A program made the translations under genes and the position numbers. The notes below the pieces were generated by a model, which saw nothing but the letters and a program-made list of their open reading frames with translations, was not told the origin of the DNA and searched no databases. Source: Acidimicrobiaceae bacterium (GTDB lineage: Bacteria; Actinomycetota; Acidimicrobiia; Acidimicrobiales; Palsa-688). From it: DNA of 5,614 nt. The stretch is taken from positions 862-6,475 of the forward strand of contig PMHU01000247.1 of NCBI GenBank assembly GCA_003156795.1, read 5' to 3'. Numbering within the stretch: position 1 is the stretch's first letter; the number at the start of each line of letters is the position of its first letter. This document shows positions 1 to 5,505 of this stretch, piece by piece.

Positions 1-824
1 GCGAGTCCTCCGAGCAGGTCGACCACGTAGTGCTCGCCGGTGTAGACCAGCGCGACCCCGAGCAGGATCGCGTAGTTCACGCCGACGGCGCCGGCGATTG
101 GTCCGGTCTCGCTGAGCAACAGTGCGGCCATCGCAGAGGTGGCAAAGTGCAATGAGGGCATGGCGGCGAGTGGATTCCCCCCGAGCACACTGTAAAGCGG
201 GGCCCACCCGTCCTGCCAAAAGCTTTCTCCGTACTCGACCATCAGGCGTCGCACGGGCGCCGGCTCATCTTCGCCCGGCTCACCGAGGTGACCGTGGGCG
301 GCCGCATACCAGGGCGGCGCCGTCGGCGCCAGCCAGTAGGCGACGACGCCGAGGTCGAACACGGCGTAGGTCATCAGCGCGGCGCGCACGAGGCGCGTGC
401 GGTCCCGCCAGCCGACGTAGGTGAGGGCGGCGTGGGGTGTGGCAAACCACAGCCAGTGGGTCCAGACGAGGATCTTCTCGAAGCGAGCGAAGTGGCCGTC
501 GGTGTGCAGCGCGCGCTGCAGGCGCGTGGTCGGCAGCTCGCCCAACCCCAGCACGCGGTCGAGCGCGATCGGGTAGTCGAACTTGACGCGAGCCGCGTGC
601 ACGGCAGCGTCGTCGTTGGGCATCTTGTAGGCCGCGAGGTAGACATACATCTGCAATGCGCAGACAGCGACATCGCGTGTGCGCGAGCGTGGCCAGATCA
701 CCGCCGCGCCGAGGGGCGCGAGCGCGCCGCCGGCAAGCACCGTCGCGGGCGCCAGGTCAAGGCGGCGTCGTAGCAGCGGCAGCGCTAGGCCGCCAAGCAC
801 CACGACGGCGCCCAGTAGCTGCAT
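1..824 (-). CDS. PAP2-family membrane phosphatase/phosphotransferase (PAP2_3, Aur1/Ipt1-like), 3' end outside window
   Basis: The reading frame is open from the ATG at 824-822 to the left edge, giving 274 residues without a stop. It is an integral membrane protein: hydrophobic segments lie near residues 2-18, 26-44, 118-137, 148-166 and 246-262. The signature residues are PTAPPW (167-172), the PSLH motif with His226 (223-226), and GEHYVVD with His265 and Asp269 (263-269). The last two match the conserved C2 and C3 motifs of the PAP2 superfamily; His226 and His265 would be the acid/base and nucleophile pair. The canonical K-x6-RP (C1) motif is not visible; PTAPPW near that place is typical of the PAP2_3/inositolphosphotransferase-like branch. 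Members dephosphorylate or transfer phospho-head groups on lipids at the membrane; the substrate cannot be read here. The ATG is preceded by GAGGGG at 841-836, 11 nt upstream, inside a hairpin loop. The frame stays open upstream of this ATG to at least 875, but without a better start. The gene follows the amidotransferase gene by 50 bp on the same strand. Confidence 0.88.
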   Translation of the reverse strand, partial: MQLLGAVVVLGGLALPLLRRRLDLAPATVLAGGALAPLGAAVIWPRSRTRDVAVCALQMYVYLAAYKMPNDDAAVHAARVKFDYPIALDRVLGLGELPTTRLQRALHTDGHFARFEKILVWTHWLWFATPHAALTYVGWRDRTRLVRAALMTYAVFDLGVVAYWLAPTAPPWYAAAHGHLGEPGEDEPAPVRRLMVEYGESFWQDGWAPLYSVLGGNPLAAMPSLHFATSAMAALLLSETGPIAGAVGVNYAILLGVALVYTGEHYVVDLLGGL

Positions 825-825
825 T

Positions 826-850
826 GCACCGCGTGCCCCTCGCGCGGTGC
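826..850 (-). promoter_or_regulatory. Hairpin holding the PAP2 gene ribosome binding site in its loop
   Basis: On the minus strand GCACCGCG (850-843) and CGCGGTGC (833-826) form a perfect 8-bp GC-rich stem around a 9-nt loop (842-834). The loop contains the Shine-Dalgarno-like GAGGGG (841-836), and the stem ends one base before the ATG at 824. In mRNA this would display the ribosome binding site in a loop while placing a stem between it and the start codon, so it could modulate translation of the PAP2 gene. No U-tract follows it, so a simple intrinsic terminator for the upstream gene is unlikely. The inverted repeat is seen directly; the function is inferred. Confidence 0.45.
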
Positions 851-874
851 GCCGAGATCGTATGCGTGACCGGC

Positions 875-1612
875 TCAGGCTGCCCGCGCGAGCGCGTACT
901 CCCGCGCCTCCTCGACAAGCGTCGCGATGATCTGACTCGCCATGTCGGCTTCTGGGTGCCACTGCACGCCGAGCGCAAAGCGCTTATCGGGAAGCTCAAT
1001 CGCCTCGGGAAGCTCGTCGACGTCGGCCCAGCCGGTGATCACGAGGTCCTCGCCCAGACGATCGACACCCTGATGGTGATGGGACAGCGTCGCGTGACGC
1101 TCCTCACCCGCGGCTTGCGCGGCGAGCGAGTTGGGGGCGAGGTGGACCGGGTGCTCGGCACTGTCGAAACTTCCGGGAACCCGGCAGTGCTCCTCATGGC
1201 CGAGCCGACTCGGAAGGTCCTGGATCAACGTGCCGCCCTGGGCGACGTTGAGGACCTGCATGCCGCGACAGATCCCAAGCAGCGGGATGTCGCGCTCGAG
1301 CGCGCGCTTGGTGAGGGCGATCTCGAACTCGTCGCGTTCGCGAACGCTGTGCTGGGTCTCCGGCGCGCGTGCCGCACCGTAGAGCTCAGGGTCGACATCG
1401 ACGCCGCCGGCAAGCATGAGGCCGTCGAGCAGGTCGAGCACGACGTCCGGATCGGCGGTCACCGCGGGGTCTGGTGGGAGCATCAGTGCGACCGCTCCAG
1501 CGGACTGCACGGCACTGATGTAGCTGCGCGGCAGCAGCGCCGCAGACTGATCCCAAACGCCCCAGCGGGCCCGCTCGACAGCCGCACAGATTCCGATCAC
1601 CGGAGCGCCCAT
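875..1612 (-). CDS. Gamma-glutamyl-gamma-aminobutyrate hydrolase family protein (PuuD-like, peptidase C26)
   Basis: The 245-residue protein is a full-length class I glutamine amidotransferase fold. Visible motifs in order are an N-terminal IGIC strand (6-9), LAGGVDVDP (67-75) with the oxyanion-side glycines, the nucleophile elbow GICRGMQ (113-119) with Cys115, then LNVAQGGTLIQDL (121-133), HHHQGVDRLG (178-187), and GVQWHPE (215-221) supplying catalytic His219 and Glu221. The ICRGMQ-N-x-x-x-GG-L-x-QD pattern is typical of the PuuD family, whose characterised E. coli member hydrolyses gamma-glutamyl-GABA in putrescine degradation. Related members act on other gamma-glutamyl amides, and no putrescine-pathway neighbour is present, so the substrate is open. 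The protein is soluble and cytoplasmic, with no signal peptide or membrane segment. The ATG at 1612-1610 lacks a clear Shine-Dalgarno sequence and may be leaderless. It is divergent from the oxidase operon and probably co-transcribed with the downstream PAP2 gene. Confidence 0.92.
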   Translation of the reverse strand: MGAPVIGICAAVERARWGVWDQSAALLPRSYISAVQSAGAVALMLPPDPAVTADPDVVLDLLDGLMLAGGVDVDPELYGAARAPETQHSVRERDEFEIALTKRALERDIPLLGICRGMQVLNVAQGGTLIQDLPSRLGHEEHCRVPGSFDSAEHPVHLAPNSLAAQAAGEERHATLSHHHQGVDRLGEDLVITGWADVDELPEAIELPDKRFALGVQWHPEADMASQIIATLVEEAREYALARAA

Positions 1613-1620
1613 ACATGAAC

Positions 1621-1650
1621 GGTATCGCCCGCGGCACCGCTACCTCGCAA
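1621..1650 (-). promoter_or_regulatory. Possible promoter of the amidotransferase gene
   Basis: On the minus strand TTGCGA (1650-1645) and GATACC (1626-1621) are separated by 18 nt and would start transcription within a few bases of the ATG at 1612. That would give a leaderless mRNA, consistent with the missing Shine-Dalgarno sequence. Both boxes match the consensus only partly, so this is a weak prediction. Confidence 0.22.
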
Positions 1651-1667
1651 TGAGCAGTGGCGGTGCC
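1633..1667. repeat. Inverted repeat in the divergent intergenic region, candidate operator
   Basis: GGCACCGC (1633-1640) is repeated as its exact reverse complement GCGGTGCC (1660-1667). Allowing one mismatch the arms grow to 11 bp (1633-1643 and 1657-1667) around a 13-nt spacer. It lies between the divergent amidotransferase and ctaC genes. One arm falls in the spacer of the possible minus-strand promoter and the other just upstream of its -35 box, a place suitable for a regulator. Chance occurrence in GC-rich DNA is possible. The symmetry is seen; regulation is inferred. Confidence 0.4.
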
Positions 1668-1725
1668 CAACAATTGGCCATTCCGGCGTCGCGCAGGCGA
1701 CCGGCGCATCGCGCCGTCTCGTGAC

Positions 1726-1731
1726 TAGAAT
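1726..1731 (+). promoter_or_regulatory. Candidate -10 box for the ctaC-ctaD-ctaF operon
   Basis: TAGAAT matches five of six bases of the TATAAT -10 consensus and lies 9 bp before the TTG at 1741, so transcription would begin about 1738-1741, at or next to the start codon. No recognisable -35 element is found 16-18 bp upstream (that stretch is GC-rich). The arrangement resembles the leaderless promoters common in high-GC actinobacteria. Confidence 0.4.
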
Positions 1732-1740
1732 CCCGCAGCG

Positions 1741-2763
1741 TTGCGTCGCTCGCCCGCCCCCACGCATCCAAGCCGCGGCCCAGATCGCTGCCGTCGGGCT
1801 CGTTGGCGAGCGCTAACAGGCATCGCCAGCGCGGCGCTGCCCAGAGCTCACGCTGCGCGCCGAGGGCACCGTCTGCTCCGGCAAGTCCTGCTCAGCGGCG
1901 GGCTCGCCTTCGTGGCGGCGCTGGCGCTGGCGCCGAGCGCCTTTGCCGGGACCTTTACGCCAGAGAGCGGCGGCTCGCCCAACGCCAACCACATCGCCGG
2001 CCTCTACGACCTGACGCTTTATGTCGCTTTGGTGATCTTCGTTGCCGTCGAGGGCGCGCTGGCGTACGCACTGATCCGCTTCCGCGCACGCAAGGGGCGG
2101 GTCGCCAAGCAGATGCACGGCAATACGCGCCTGGAGATCGGTTGGACGATCGGCGCTGCGCTCATCGTCACCGTGCTCGCCGCGGCGACCTTCATCAGCC
2201 TTCACTCGATCCGCGATCCGGTCAACTCGGGCCCGGGCGGGCTCGACATCAGCGACGGGGTGCAATACGAGACGACGGGCGCGATCAAGCCTCCCAACGG
2301 CCGCGCGCTGACGATCCAGGTCAACGGCATCCAGTACATCTGGCGCTACACCTACCTCGGCAACACCTCGAACCCCGATGGACTCGGCGACCCTTACTCC
2401 TACTACCAGATGGTGGTGCCGACGAACACGACCGTGATCTTGAAGGTCGTTTCTCAGGACGTCGTGCACTCGTGGTGGATTCCGCAACTCGGCGGCAAGG
2501 TCCAGGCAGTCCCGGGCTACACCAACTACACCTGGTTCAAGATCGCCAAGCCCGGCAACTACAAGGGCCAGTGCTCGTTCCTTTGCGGGCGTGGCCATGC
2601 GCGCATGATCGCCGAGGTCACAGCGGTATCGCCGGCGCGATACGTGCAGTGGATCAACCAGCAGAAGGCCTATCTGGCGGCGGCCGACGCACAGGCCTCG
2701 ACGTTCCGTGCGGAGTTGAGCGGCAAGCCGGGGGCAGCCGCCGTGGAGCTAACGAACAAATGA
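1741..2763 (+). CDS. ctaC: Cytochrome c oxidase subunit II (CuA subunit)
   Basis: This subunit takes electrons from cytochrome c at the binuclear CuA centre and passes them to heme a in subunit I. The 340-residue product has an Arg-rich N-terminus (1-42), a signal-peptide core with a likely cleavage after AFA69, two membrane helices (about 88-112 and 135-153) and a periplasmic cupredoxin domain (about 185-295). CuA ligands are His243, Cys278, Cys282, His286 and Met289. LEIGWT (131-136) carries Glu132, equivalent to the K-channel entrance Glu. Two positions differ from the usual pattern: the middle residue of the CSELC motif is Phe280 rather than Glu, and the GHQWYW motif reads GIQYIW (196-201), so the usual electron-entry Trp is Tyr199 while Trp201 remains. 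No CXXCH is present, so there is no fused cytochrome c domain (aa3, not caa3). An in-frame stop at 1726-1728 rules out an earlier start; TTG at 1741 is the only ATG/GTG/TTG start before the signal peptide, and it has no Shine-Dalgarno sequence. Confidence 0.95.
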   Translation: MRRSPAPTHPSRGPDRCRRARWRALTGIASAALPRAHAARRGHRLLRQVLLSGGLAFVAALALAPSAFAGTFTPESGGSPNANHIAGLYDLTLYVALVIFVAVEGALAYALIRFRARKGRVAKQMHGNTRLEIGWTIGAALIVTVLAAATFISLHSIRDPVNSGPGGLDISDGVQYETTGAIKPPNGRALTIQVNGIQYIWRYTYLGNTSNPDGLGDPYSYYQMVVPTNTTVILKVVSQDVVHSWWIPQLGGKVQAVPGYTNYTWFKIAKPGNYKGQCSFLCGRGHARMIAEVTAVSPARYVQWINQQKAYLAAADAQASTFRAELSGKPGAAAVELTNK

Positions 2764-2770
2764 CGAGTTG

Positions 2771-2776
2771 AGAGGA
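2771..2776 (+). promoter_or_regulatory. Ribosome binding site of ctaD
   Basis: AGAGGA lies 5 nt before the ATG at 2782, in the 18-bp gap after the ctaC stop codon. It supports this start over later in-frame codons. Confidence 0.7.
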
Positions 2777-2781
2777 CAGCA

Positions 2782-4440
2782 ATGGCCACCGCCGCCCTGA
2801 ACCCGGTCCCCCAAGTCGTCGCCCACCGCGTCGAGCGCGCGCCGAGCGGCCTGGTCGGCTGGATCACGACGACCGACCACAAGCGGATCGGCATCCTCTA
2901 CCTCGTCACGTCGTTCGTGTTCTTCCTGTTGGGCGGCGTCGAGGCCCTGCTGATGCGCCTCCAGCTCGGTGAGGCGAACAACACGCTGATCACCCCGGAG
3001 GTCTACAACCAGCTGTTCACGATGCACGGCACGATCATGCTGTTCGTCTTCCTCGGTCCGTTCGCTTTCGCAGGCCTCGGCAACTACTTGGTGCCGCTCA
3101 TGATCGGGGCGCCGGATATGGCGTTCCCCCGGTTCAACAGCCTCTCCTACTGGCTCTACCTCGGCGGCTTCCTCCTCATGTCGGCCGGCTTCCTGACCAA
3201 CAACGGGGCGGCCAACTTCGGCTGGTTCGGCTACGCACCGCTAACCGAGGCGATCCATTCTCCCGGGCCGGGAGCCGACCTGTGGATCATCGGCGTGGGC
3301 CTGACCGGCCTCTCTGGAATTTTCACCGCGGTCAACATCATCACCACCATCTTCACGCTGCGGGCGCCGGGCATGGTCATGTTCCGGATGCCGATCTTCG
3401 TGTGGAACCAGATGGTGACCATGTTCCTGCTCCTGCTGGCTTTCCCGGTCCTGACCTCCGCCTTCGCCCTCCTGTGGATCGACCGCCACCTCGGGGGCCA
3501 CTTCTTCGACCAGAACGACGGCGGGCAACCCATCTTGTGGCAGAACCTCTTCTGGTTCTTCGGCCACCCCGAGGTTTACATCTTGGCGCTGCCCTACTTC
3601 GGCATCGTCACCGAAGTACTCGCCACCATGTCCAAGAAGCCCGTGTTCGGCTACAAGGGCATGATCGGAGCCACCCTCTCGATCGGCGCCCTGTCGATGG
3701 GCGTGTGGGCGCACCACATGTACACGACCGGCGCCGTCCTGCTGCCCTTCTTCGCGGCAATGTCGCTCCTGATCGCCGTGCCGACGGGCATCAAGTTCTT
3801 CAACTGGATCGGGACCATGTGGCGGGGCACCATCACGCTCAACACGGCCGTGCTGTTCTGCCTCGGCTTCCTAGTGATGTTCCTCTTCGGCGGCATCACC
3901 GGCGTCATCCTGGCCCAGCCCGTCCTCGACTTCCAGCTGCACAACACTTATTTCATCGTCGCCCACTTCCACTACGTGATGTTCGGTGGGTCGGCGTTCG
4001 CGGCGTTCGCCGGGATCTACTACTGGTACCCGAAGATGACCGGGCGCCTGCTCAGCGAGAAGTTGGGGAAGCTCAGCTTCACGGTCATGTTCATCGGGTT
4101 CAACCTGTGCTTCTTCCCGCAGCACGACCTCGGGCTCAGGGGTATGCCGCGGCGGATAGAGACCTACAGCGCCCACATGGGTTGGAACTTCCTCAACATG
4201 CTGTCCAGCATCGGCGCCTACATCGCCGGGGTGGGCGTGCTGATCACGGTGTGCAACCTTTTTGTCTCCTACCGCAAGGGTGAGATCGCCGGGGACAACC
4301 CTTGGGACGGCCAGACGCTCGAGTGGGCTTGCTCGTCGCCCCCTCCGGATCACAACTTCGAAGCACTGCCGCCGATCCGTTCCGAACGGCCGCTGTGGGA
4401 TGCCAACCATCCTGACCAACTCACGAAGGTGGGGCACTAA
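2782..4440 (+). CDS. ctaD: Cytochrome c oxidase subunit I (heme a, heme a3/CuB catalytic subunit)
   Basis: This is the catalytic core that reduces O2 to water and pumps protons across the cytoplasmic membrane. The 552-residue length and the many hydrophobic segments (twelve helices are expected for the family) are normal. Heme a ligands are His82 (MHGTIM) and His397; heme a3 is bound by His395 (both in HFHYVM). CuB ligands are His262, His311 and His312, and Tyr266 in GHPEVY is the residue cross-linked to His262. The D-channel is intact: Asp112 in APDMAFPR, Asn101, Asn119 and Glu264. The K-channel Lys338 (PTGIK) and Thr335 are present, as are the propionate-binding Arg457 and Arg458 (GMPRR). 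This places it in the A1 type of heme-copper oxidases. One departure is HNTY (387-390), where cytochrome c oxidases normally have HDTY; that Asp is a ligand of the Mg/Mn site. The C-terminal tail (GDNPWDGQTLEW, then SSPPP) is typical of bacterial family members. It is in an operon with ctaC and ctaF. Confidence 0.98.
   Translation: MATAALNPVPQVVAHRVERAPSGLVGWITTTDHKRIGILYLVTSFVFFLLGGVEALLMRLQLGEANNTLITPEVYNQLFTMHGTIMLFVFLGPFAFAGLGNYLVPLMIGAPDMAFPRFNSLSYWLYLGGFLLMSAGFLTNNGAANFGWFGYAPLTEAIHSPGPGADLWIIGVGLTGLSGIFTAVNIITTIFTLRAPGMVMFRMPIFVWNQMVTMFLLLLAFPVLTSAFALLWIDRHLGGHFFDQNDGGQPILWQNLFWFFGHPEVYILALPYFGIVTEVLATMSKKPVFGYKGMIGATLSIGALSMGVWAHHMYTTGAVLLPFFAAMSLLIAVPTGIKFFNWIGTMWRGTITLNTAVLFCLGFLVMFLFGGITGVILAQPVLDFQLHNTYFIVAHFHYVMFGGSAFAAFAGIYYWYPKMTGRLLSEKLGKLSFTVMFIGFNLCFFPQHDLGLRGMPRRIETYSAHMGWNFLNMLSSIGAYIAGVGVLITVCNLFVSYRKGEIAGDNPWDGQTLEWACSSPPPDHNFEALPPIRSERPLWDANHPDQLTKVGH
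4426..4434 (+). promoter_or_regulatory. Ribosome binding site of ctaF inside the end of ctaD
   Basis: AAGGTGGGG lies in the last codons of ctaD, 8 nt before the ATG at 4443. Because the two genes are only 2 bp apart, translation of ctaF is probably coupled to that of ctaD. Confidence 0.6.
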
Positions 4441-4442
4441 CC

Positions 4443-4880
4443 ATGAAGGTCGAGTCGAGGACCATCCTCGGAGCATCTTTGTTTCTGGCCGCTACCGGCG
4501 CCGTCTATTGGGCCCTGGTCTACAAGCACGGCCACCAGACCGAAGCGTCCGGGATCGCCATGCTGATCTTCGGATTCGCGGCCTACGGCATGCTGTTCGG
4601 GTACTTGATGTTGCAGTACGTAAGGCGCCAGGGGCACCCCCGACCAGAGGACAGCTTCGACGCCACCATGGCCGACGGGGAGGGCGAGATCGCCTACTTC
4701 CCATCCGCATCGATCTGGCCCGCCGGCCTGGCCCTCGGGATGATCCTCGGGGGAGTCGGCGCCGTCTGGGGCCTGTGGTACGTGATCATCGGCGGCATCA
4801 TCTTCTTCGGGGCCGTCCTGGGCTGGGTGATCGAGTCGGACGTCCCCGAGGACGATCAGAACCTGCAGGCCCCCCACTAA
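4443..4880 (+). CDS. ctaF: Cytochrome c oxidase subunit IV, actinobacterial type
   Basis: The 145-residue membrane protein matches the actinobacterial Cyt_c_ox_IV family in length and plan. There are two N-terminal helices (about 8-27 and 35-58), a polar loop with RPED followed by an acidic stretch and GEGEIAYFPSASIWP (79-93), then two more helices (about 93-111 and 112-131) and a short acidic tail. In the mycobacterial supercomplex CtaF is a structural subunit packed against the oxidase core; it carries no cofactor ligands and none are seen here. It starts 2 bp after the ctaD stop codon and appears to be the last gene of the operon; the next gene converges on it after 16 bp. Its presence is the strongest taxonomic hint in the window. 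Confidence 0.92.
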   Translation: MKVESRTILGASLFLAATGAVYWALVYKHGHQTEASGIAMLIFGFAAYGMLFGYLMLQYVRRQGHPRPEDSFDATMADGEGEIAYFPSASIWPAGLALGMILGGVGAVWGLWYVIIGGIIFFGAVLGWVIESDVPEDDQNLQAPH

Positions 4881-4896
4881 GACCCGGTCTCAGAAC

Positions 4897-5376
4897 TCAG
4901 CCGGCAAGTACCTGTTCGCGCAGGATGTCGGCGTGTCCGCAGTGGTGGGCCAGCTCTCGCAGAACTTGCAGGTACACCCAGCGAAGCGTGCGCGGCCCGG
5001 TCCGGTGGCCGGTCACGACGGCATCAAGTGGCAGGTCTGCAACCGCCGTCCGGGCCGTGGCGCAGGCGTCCCGGTGGGCGGCCGTGACCGAGGCGACGGT
5101 GTCGTCGTCGGTGAGCCGGAAGGACTCCTCCGGGTTCTGTACCAGGCCGAGCTCCCGACGGGACGTGCCGCCGACGCACTCCTCGAACCACACCCGCTGC
5201 ATCCACGTGACGTGCTTGAGCAGCCCGAGCAACGTGGTCGCGGACGAGACGAGGTGGCGACGGGCCTGCTCCTCGGTGAGGCGGTCCAGGGCCACCTCGA
5301 GGGCGCTGCGGTACTCCTCGACGAACGCCTCGAGCTGGGTGCGTTCGTCGTCCAGCGGCACATCGAACGAGCCCAT
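4897..5376 (-). CDS. DinB/DUF664 family protein (putative metal-dependent thiol transferase-like)
   Basis: The 159-residue protein has the four-helix-bundle layout of the DinB-like superfamily. The likely metal-binding histidines are His55 in LLKHVTWMQRVWFE and the pair His145 and His148 in ELAHHCGHADILRE. This matches the usual pattern of one His after helix 2 and an HxxH in the last helix. The FDVP near the N-terminus and the GHADILRE ending are typical of the DUF664 branch abundant in actinobacteria. Some members of the superfamily are mycothiol- or bacillithiol-dependent S-transferases; the substrate here is unknown. The ATG at 5376-5374 is supported by GGAGAC (5386-5381), 4 nt upstream. 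It is soluble, with no signal peptide. It converges on ctaF with 16 bp between stops and has no obvious link to respiration. Confidence 0.88.
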   Translation of the reverse strand: MGSFDVPLDDERTQLEAFVEEYRSALEVALDRLTEEQARRHLVSSATTLLGLLKHVTWMQRVWFEECVGGTSRRELGLVQNPEESFRLTDDDTVASVTAAHRDACATARTAVADLPLDAVVTGHRTGPRTLRWVYLQVLRELAHHCGHADILREQVLAG

Positions 5377-5505
5377 CAGCGTCTCCGATCACGTCGCAGG
5401 CCGAGTCTCAAGTATCGCCGGGGGTAAACCAGACGGAGCGGCGCGAGTAGTTCGGCTCGGTCTCTAACTCCGCCTCCCCGTCCCAGCCGGGTGGCTCAGG
5501 AGCCC
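5377..5505. other. Intergenic region between the partial right-hand gene and the DinB gene
   Basis: About 129 bp separate two minus-strand genes. Apart from the GGAGAC ribosome binding site next to the DinB start, I find only a short palindrome, GGCTCAGGAGCC (5493-5504), and no convincing promoter or terminator. Confidence 0.5.

Noticed and set aside
374..673. Minus-strand frame of 99 codons in the PAP2 region
   Set aside because: The true frame is a different one that runs off the window edge and carries the PSLH and HxxxD motifs.
656..1618. Open plus-strand frame of 320 codons opposite the amidotransferase gene
   Set aside because: Its product is Arg/Ala-rich with no recognisable domain, while the minus strand carries a complete PuuD-family catalytic triad; it is an antisense shadow in high-GC DNA.
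2635..2763. Possible cytochrome c domain at the C-terminus of subunit II (caa3 type)
   Set aside because: The tail after the CuA domain is only about 45 residues and has no CXXCH heme-binding motif.
3282..4283. Open plus-strand frame inside ctaD, and similar frames inside ctaC (1803-2771)
   Set aside because: The His/Arg/Pro-rich products are out-of-frame readings of conserved oxidase genes.
4880..4890. Palindrome AGACCCGGTCT between the convergent ctaF and DinB genes, as a terminator
   Set aside because: It has only 5-bp arms with a one-base centre and no U-tract, so it cannot form a stable terminator hairpin.
4262..5467. Open plus-strand frame of 401 codons across the end of ctaD, ctaF and the DinB gene
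   Set aside because: It overlaps three convincing genes, is full of Arg and Ser/Pro, and has no family features.
5493..5504. Palindrome GGCTCAGGAGCC just after the stop of the right-edge gene, as a terminator
   Set aside because: The stem is at most 4-5 bp with a tiny loop and no following U-run; chance is likely.
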